64,000 bases of DNA. Source: Candidatus Eremiobacterota bacterium (GTDB lineage Bacteria > Vulcanimicrobiota > CADAWZ01 > Ess09-12). A program made the position numbers and the translations under genes. Under the pieces are notes generated by a model that was not told the origin of the DNA, did not search any database, and saw only the letters and a list, made by a program, of their open reading frames with translations. This document shows positions 59,639 to 64,000 of the stretch, piece after piece. Position 1 is the stretch's first letter. Each line of letters begins with the position of its first letter. The stretch is from NCBI GenBank assembly GCA_031082125.1, contig JAVHLM010000007.1, positions 1 to 64,000 of the forward strand, in the 5' to 3' direction.

Positions 59639-61528
59639 TTAATTTTTCACATGATATTCAGCATCAATTATGTCATCATCTCTCTGGCCTTCGCCCTGGC
59701 GCCCCTGTCCCTGGGGGCCGTGACCGTAAGCGCCATAAGATCCGCCGTCGCCGCCTGTGTTGCATGTGCCTGACGAGCAGCCCTGGTGGCTCTGCTGCTG
59801 GCCGTAAGCCTTTGACGAGAGCTCATAGACTGCCTGGGTGAGCTTCTCCATATCGGCCTTGATCCTGGTGGAGTCTTCCCCCCTGGCGCTTGACCTCAGG
59901 TCGCTTATGGCGCTCTCTATCTTTGAGCGCATTGAGCTGTCAAGGCTCGAGCCCAGATCTCTCATGGTCTTCTCCGTGGTGTAGATGAGGCTCTCAGCGT
60001 TATTCCTGAGCTCCACCATCTCACGGCGCTTCCTGTCCTGTGACTCGTATTGCTGGGCATCGTTTACCATGCGCTTCACATCCTGATCGCTCAGGTTTGT
60101 CGTGGCCTTGATCTGGATATTCTGCGTATTTCCCGTGGCCCTGTCCTTGGCCGTCACCTGGAGTATGCCGTTGGCGTCTATGTCGAAGGCCACCTCGATC
60201 TGCGGCATTCCCCGCGGAGCCGGCGGGATGTTGGACAGCACGAACTTCCCGAGGCTTTTATTGTCGGCGGCAAATTCCCGCTCGCCCTGGAGCACATGGA
60301 TATCCACAGCAGGCTGGTTGTCAGCGGCAGTCGAGAAGATCTCCGACTTTGAGCACGGTATGGAAGTGTTTCTGGGAATGAGCTTTGTCATGACTCCTCC
60401 AAGCGTCTCAATGCCGAGAGTGAGGGGGGTGACATCGACGAGCACCACATCCTGCACTTCTCCGGAGAGCACTGCCCCCTGGATTGCCGCGCCAAGCGCC
60501 ACGCATTCGTCAGGGTTGATGTCCTTATTAGGCTCTTTCCCAAACCGTGATCTCACATAATTCACTATCATGGGCATCCTTGTAGCGCCCCCTACCATAA
60601 GAACCCTGTCAATATCCTTTGGATCGAGCTTTGCGTCCGCCATAGCCTGGTTCACGGGCCCGGCGCACATCTGGACGAGATCTGCCGTGATTTCCTCAAA
60701 TTTTGCCCTTGTGACGGTCATATCAAGGTGCTTCGGTCCATTCTGGTCAGCCGTGATGAAGGGAAGGTTCACCTGCGTCTGGAGCACCGTGGAAAGCTCT
60801 ATTTTTGCCTTTTCCGCTGCTTCCTTGAGCCTCTGCAGTGCCATCCTGTCATGCTTCAGGTCTATGCCCTGCATTCTTCTGAACTCCTCAGTAAAATGGT
60901 TTATGAGCTTCTGATCCCAGTCATCACCGCCAAGGTTGGTGTTCCCCGACGTTGACTTCACCTCGAAGACACCGTTTCCTATCTCCAGGATTGACACGTC
61001 GAAGGTGCCGCCGCCCAGGTCAAATACAAGGACCGTGAGGAGCTCTTCCTGTTTGTCAAGGCCGTATGCAAGGGCGCTTGACGTGGGCTCATTGATAATT
61101 CTCAGGACCTCAAGCCCCGCTATCTGGCCGGCATTCTTGGTGGCCTGCCTCTGGGAGTCATTGAAATATGCGGGAACGGTGATGACCGCCTTGGTGACCT
61201 TCTCGCCAAGGTAGCGCTCGGCATCTTCCTTCAGCTTCTTCAGAATCATCGAGGATATCTCTTCAGGCGAGTAGCCTTTCCCGTCTATGGACACCCTGTA
61301 GTCGGTGCCCATTTTCCTCTTGATGGATACTATGGTCCTGTCCGGGTTGCTGATGGCCTGCCGCTTTGCAAGCTCTCCCACGAGCCTCTCTCCATTCTTG
61401 GAAAAGCCCACTGTCGAGGGGGTTGTTCTCCCACCCTCAGAATTGGCGATTACCTCGGGCTTCCCTCCCTCCATGACTGCCACGACGGAATTGGTTGTTC
61501 CCAGGTCTATTCCCACTATTCTAGCCAT
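59639..61528 (-). CDS. dnaK: Chaperone DnaK (Hsp70)
   Basis: 629 residues, complete. The ATPase domain has Gly-Ile-Asp-Leu-Gly-Thr-Thr-Asn-Ser, Asp-Leu-Gly-Gly-Gly-Thr-Phe-Asp and Val-Gly-Gly-Ala-Thr-Arg. The substrate domain and lid follow, and a Gly/Gln-rich tail ends in Asp-Asp-Asp-Ile-Ile-Asp-Ala-Glu-Tyr. It folds proteins with DnaJ and GrpE, neither of which is next to it; the following minus-strand gene is unrelated and a terminator closes the unit. GAGGAGGG precedes the ATG, and a HAIR-like operator lies in the leader. Confidence 0.96.
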   Translation of the reverse strand: MARIVGIDLGTTNSVVAVMEGGKPEVIANSEGGRTTPSTVGFSKNGERLVGELAKRQAISNPDRTIVSIKRKMGTDYRVSIDGKGYSPEEISSMILKKLKEDAERYLGEKVTKAVITVPAYFNDSQRQATKNAGQIAGLEVLRIINEPTSSALAYGLDKQEELLTVLVFDLGGGTFDVSILEIGNGVFEVKSTSGNTNLGGDDWDQKLINHFTEEFRRMQGIDLKHDRMALQRLKEAAEKAKIELSTVLQTQVNLPFITADQNGPKHLDMTVTRAKFEEITADLVQMCAGPVNQAMADAKLDPKDIDRVLMVGGATRMPMIVNYVRSRFGKEPNKDINPDECVALGAAIQGAVLSGEVQDVVLVDVTPLTLGIETLGGVMTKLIPRNTSIPCSKSEIFSTAADNQPAVDIHVLQGEREFAADNKSLGKFVLSNIPPAPRGMPQIEVAFDIDANGILQVTAKDRATGNTQNIQIKATTNLSDQDVKRMVNDAQQYESQDRKRREMVELRNNAESLIYTTEKTMRDLGSSLDSSMRSKIESAISDLRSSARGEDSTRIKADMEKLTQAVYELSSKAYGQQQSHQGCSSGTCNTGGDGGSYGAYGHGPQGQGRQGEGQRDDDIIDAEYHVKN

Positions 61529-61546
61529 ACTGAATCCCTCCTCATT

Positions 61547-61567
61547 GTTGAGCGTTATTGGCTCAAC
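61547..61567. promoter_or_regulatory. HAIR-like inverted repeat in the dnaK leader
   Basis: GTTGAGC (61547-61553), seven bases, and GCTCAAC (61561-61567) form a perfect seven-base inverted repeat. HspR operators (HAIR) have the form CTTGAGT, seven bases, ACTCAAG; the inner TTGAG/CTCAA and the spacing match. It lies about 20 bases before the dnaK start, next to the ribosome site. Confidence 0.65.
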
Positions 61568-61697
61568 TAATTTGTAAAATTTGTTTCACATTTCATTAGA
61601 TGTAATAGTAAGACAATAGATTCATGACATCAGGGAGGGAAAAAGAAGTGGTCGGGTGGTCGGGGGCTCATAGGGTAAAGGAATGAGAGCCTTGTCG

Positions 61698-63335
61698 TTA
61701 CGGCACGGGCACTGCCGCTTTCTTCAGAAACATAAGGTGTGACTCGGTGACAAAGGGCTTGAGGAACTTTGAAAATGCGTTCCGCCTGCGGGTATTCTCA
61801 ATCATTGCCGTTGCCGTGTCGGCGCTGATGCTCCCAGTGGCAAGGTACCTGAAGGTGGTGAGAAGATCATAGTCCATGGTCCGTTCCTCAACCTTTTCGA
61901 TACCGTAAAGGGAGGGATTCCTGTATACATCGGTATTATCGGTGAGAATGAACTTTCCCGGCGCTATCATATCTATAAGGTCATTGTGCTCCGCGATGAA
62001 TTCCAGTGTTGCCGCCGCCTCTTCAGGCTTTTCACCGGGAAATCCAAGGAACAGGAAAATCCAGTTGAGTATGCCGGCCCGGTGGGCCCGGGAGAGGATT
62101 TTCGCCGCCAGTCGGTGATCATACCCCTTGCGCATAAGATCAAGGACACGCTGGCACGATGATTCCATGCCGTAAAGAAGAAAGCGGCAGCCTGCCCCTG
62201 CGGCTTTCTCAAAGTCAAGCCTCTCCAGGGACTTGTCAAACCTTACCTCGCCACCCCAGTGAAACCTTGGAGGTGCGGAGGGAAGAAGTTCCGCCAGACC
62301 ACTGATGATGGCCGGAGGAACGGCGTCATCGACAAAATAGAAGTGTGACGCCCCCGTGGCGGCCGCCATGCTCTCCATTTCCTTAATCAGCCTTGCAGCC
62401 TTTTTCATGCGGAATGACGAGAGGCTCATGGAATGATTGCAGAAGGCGCAGCGGTTCCAGTAACAGCCCCTCGAGGCCGACAGGGGAAGATAAATCTTGG
62501 GTGAGAAATAGCGCCCCAGAGGAAGGCCCTGGAAGTCAGGCGTGGGAAGGTCATTTACCGGCAGCGGCGCAGGGGGTGCCACGGTCCCCATGTGTTTCTT
62601 CCCTTCAGGAAATATGATGCCGGGCACCGTATGAAGGCTTTTCTTCTGCGCCACCGCGTCGGCAAGGGCCAGCAGTGGAACCTCGCCTTCATATACTATG
62701 AAAGAGTGGCAGCAGGAAAAAAGCTTTCTTTTATATGCAAGCATGGCGCCCAGGTGGGTTATCATACTCCCTCCCATGGTGACATGCACTGCGGGAAGGC
62801 GTGCCACGAGAAGCCTGCCCAGGGTGAAGGCCGGTATTATCTGCGAAGGCCAGCTCACCGAGATCCCTATAAGTTCCGGCTTCTCTTCGAGAATTGCGGG
62901 GAGGGCCTCTTTTTCGAAGAATTCAATATAGGGGTTCTTCTGATAGTCCCGCGTAGCTCTCAGCACCTGCTCCGATGAGGATGTCCTGTATTCCATCCGG
63001 AAGTCTTTCAGGTCAAGCGAGGTCCCCTCATGGCGCATCCCGATCTCTCTGAGCATATTGGTGAGGAGTGTGGTGCTCCAGTAATATTTGTCCTCCCTGA
63101 GGTATTCCTCCCCTGAGCGGAGGTGGCCCAGGGCCTCGCTTATCAGCGAGAAAACGGCGTCAGGCTTGTTGGAAAGGAATTCCGGGGAGAGGAAATACTC
63201 GTAGGAGGAGAGATTCAAGTCCATCAGGGAGACTTCATGGGTGCTCCCGGCCCTGAGGTATGCCGAAAGGGAGGGAAGGGCAAGGTGGGGGAGAAATGGC
63301 TGTGCCTGCGGGGGGAAGAGGAGAAGGACCTTCAT
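61698..63335 (-). CDS. B12-binding-domain radical SAM protein
   Basis: About 545 residues from ATG 63335, which follows GAAGGAGG closely. The N-terminal part is a B12-binding Rossmann domain (Val-Leu-Leu-Leu-Phe-Pro-Pro, Leu-Ile-Gly-Ile-Ser-Val-Ser, Val-Thr-Met-Gly-Gly). The radical SAM core holds Cys-Tyr-Trp-Asn-Arg-Cys-Ala-Phe-Cys, with four residues rather than three between the first two cysteines. Such enzymes methylate or rearrange peptides, lipids or cofactors; the substrate is unknown. It is coupled by four bases to the NHL-repeat gene upstream. Confidence 0.8.
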   Translation of the reverse strand: MKVLLLFPPQAQPFLPHLALPSLSAYLRAGSTHEVSLMDLNLSSYEYFLSPEFLSNKPDAVFSLISEALGHLRSGEEYLREDKYYWSTTLLTNMLREIGMRHEGTSLDLKDFRMEYRTSSSEQVLRATRDYQKNPYIEFFEKEALPAILEEKPELIGISVSWPSQIIPAFTLGRLLVARLPAVHVTMGGSMITHLGAMLAYKRKLFSCCHSFIVYEGEVPLLALADAVAQKKSLHTVPGIIFPEGKKHMGTVAPPAPLPVNDLPTPDFQGLPLGRYFSPKIYLPLSASRGCYWNRCAFCNHSMSLSSFRMKKAARLIKEMESMAAATGASHFYFVDDAVPPAIISGLAELLPSAPPRFHWGGEVRFDKSLERLDFEKAAGAGCRFLLYGMESSCQRVLDLMRKGYDHRLAAKILSRAHRAGILNWIFLFLGFPGEKPEEAAATLEFIAEHNDLIDMIAPGKFILTDNTDVYRNPSLYGIEKVEERTMDYDLLTTFRYLATGSISADTATAMIENTRRRNAFSKFLKPFVTESHLMFLKKAAVPVP

Positions 63336-64000
63336 CGCGCCTCCTTCGGGCACTCAGACCTCCCGGCCTGCCTTGCGAATATCCCTATCCTGTGGTCGTC
63401 AGAGACATAAAGCATGTCGTTTCTGATGCACAGGTACTTTGGGAGGAGCACCTGGCCGTTTCCCGCGCCGTAAGAAGCGATATCACCGAGACAGGTGCCG
63501 CCTGAGTCAAACATGCTGATCCTGTTTCCCGTGGCACTCGTCGCCCCGGCGAAGGAGACACAGACATTTCCGCTGCCGTCGGCGGCGATTCCCATGGGGG
63601 AAGCGCTATCGGAAGAGGTGACGGAGAATTTCAGGAGAAAATTGCCCGAGGAATCGAACTTCTGTATGCCGTTGCCGTCCGTCACATATATGTCACCCAG
63701 GGCGTCGCCGGTGATCCCCCGGGGGGCGATGAACTGGCCGCTTCCCGTGCCCGTGGCTCCGAATTTGAGGAGAAAGGCGCCCTGGGAGCTGAACTTCTGC
63801 ACCCGGTCGTTGATCCTGTCAGTGACGAAAATATTTCCCGTGGAATCGGCATAGACGCCGCAGGGTGAGCTGAACTGCCCGTCGCCTGACCCGCTGCTTC
63901 CGAAGGTGATCAGGAAGTTTCCCGAGGAATCGAGCTTCTGCACCCTGTGGTTCCCCCCGTCAGCGACCAGTATATTGTCTGAAGCGTCCACGAAGATCCC
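63332..64000 (-). CDS. NHL-repeat beta-propeller protein, N-terminus beyond the window
   Basis: The frame is open to the right edge, so at least the start is missing. The 220 visible residues are four to five NHL repeats of about 45 residues with cores such as Asp-Ser-Ser-Gly-Asn-Phe-Leu, Ile-Phe-Val-Thr-Asp and Gly-Ser-Gly-Gly-Gln-Phe variants. NHL propellers bind proteins or RNA, often outside the cell. The stop overlaps the radical SAM start by four bases (ATGA). Confidence 0.75.
   Translation of the reverse strand, partial: GIFVDASDNILVADGGNHRVQKLDSSGNFLITFGSSGSGDGQFSSPCGVYADSTGNIFVTDRINDRVQKFSSQGAFLLKFGATGTGSGQFIAPRGITGDALGDIYVTDGNGIQKFDSSGNFLLKFSVTSSDSASPMGIAADGSGNVCVSFAGATSATGNRISMFDSGGTCLGDIASYGAGNGQVLLPKYLCIRNDMLYVSDDHRIGIFARQAGRSECPKEAR

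Noticed and set aside
61529-61697. CIRCE element for HrcA before dnaK
   Set aside because: The repeat is GTTGAGC with seven bases between arms. CIRCE has TTAGCACTC with nine bases, so the match is to HAIR instead.

Overview
The window is a gene-dense, GC-rich bacterial chromosome segment. Genes lie on both strands in short operons, with ATG, GTG and TTG starts, good AGGAGG-type ribosome sites and intrinsic terminators. The mix suggests an anaerobic or facultative organism from a poorly cultivated, environmental phylum. It includes the corrinoid/methyl-transfer part of the Wood-Ljungdahl pathway, the anaerobic homocysteine pathway (DUF39 + NIL-ferredoxin + UPF0280), two Ser/Thr kinases, GGDEF and PilZ proteins, many secreted proteins and recurring zinc-ribbon fusions. 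The phylum cannot be fixed from sequence alone. No phage, insertion sequence, CRISPR array or rRNA operon was seen.

Layout. 0-7.2 kb is accessory: DinB and DUF3592 proteins, a large HNH endonuclease with an internally duplicated module, a VapBC-type toxin-antitoxin pair, an Era-like/DUF697 GTPase and a short protein behind a perfect sigma-70 promoter with a palindrome in its spacer. 7.2-13.2 kb holds a TPR-GAF-GGDEF-GGDEF protein, a membrane lipoprotein, a Met/Gln/Gly-rich protein with a GDPH autocleavage-type (DUF1521) domain, and small proteins. 13.3-16.6 kb: a serine beta-lactamase-like lipoprotein, then the homocysteine operon. 16.6-25.3 kb (minus): acsE-acsC-corrinoid activator-TerB-like protein-acsD, followed by membrane, zinc-ribbon and secreted proteins and a Ser/Thr kinase. 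CO dehydrogenase and acetyl-CoA synthase (acsA, acsB) are not in the window.

25.4-33.8 kb (plus): a helical protein, an RlmD/TrmA-type RNA methylase, then a tight operon of a two-AAA Clp ATPase, an FHA protein, a Ser/Thr kinase with 11 TPRs and a receiver-HATPase protein, followed by ferritin. This Clp/FHA/kinase set recalls the ClpV/Fha/PpkA regulatory set of type VI secretion, yet no structural secretion gene is present. It is the best candidate for an undescribed system here.

33.8-49.1 kb: PilZ proteins, secreted hydrolase, tRNA-Arg(CCT), methyltransferases including an orphan DNA methylase, an ATP-grasp protein with a Lys/Glu/Val repeat tail, PepD, alpha/beta hydrolase, pilin-like protein, YbjN-like and DUF1287-like proteins, an amino-acid permease and a Wzx-type flippase. 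49.3-64 kb: cyclic-nucleotide-binding protein, secreted beta-propeller-like and EF-hand proteins, HAD phosphatase, a large secreted tryptophan-rich repeat protein, M50 site-2-type protease, zinc-ribbon protein, dnaK behind a HAIR-like operator, a B12-binding radical SAM enzyme and an NHL-repeat protein cut by the right edge.
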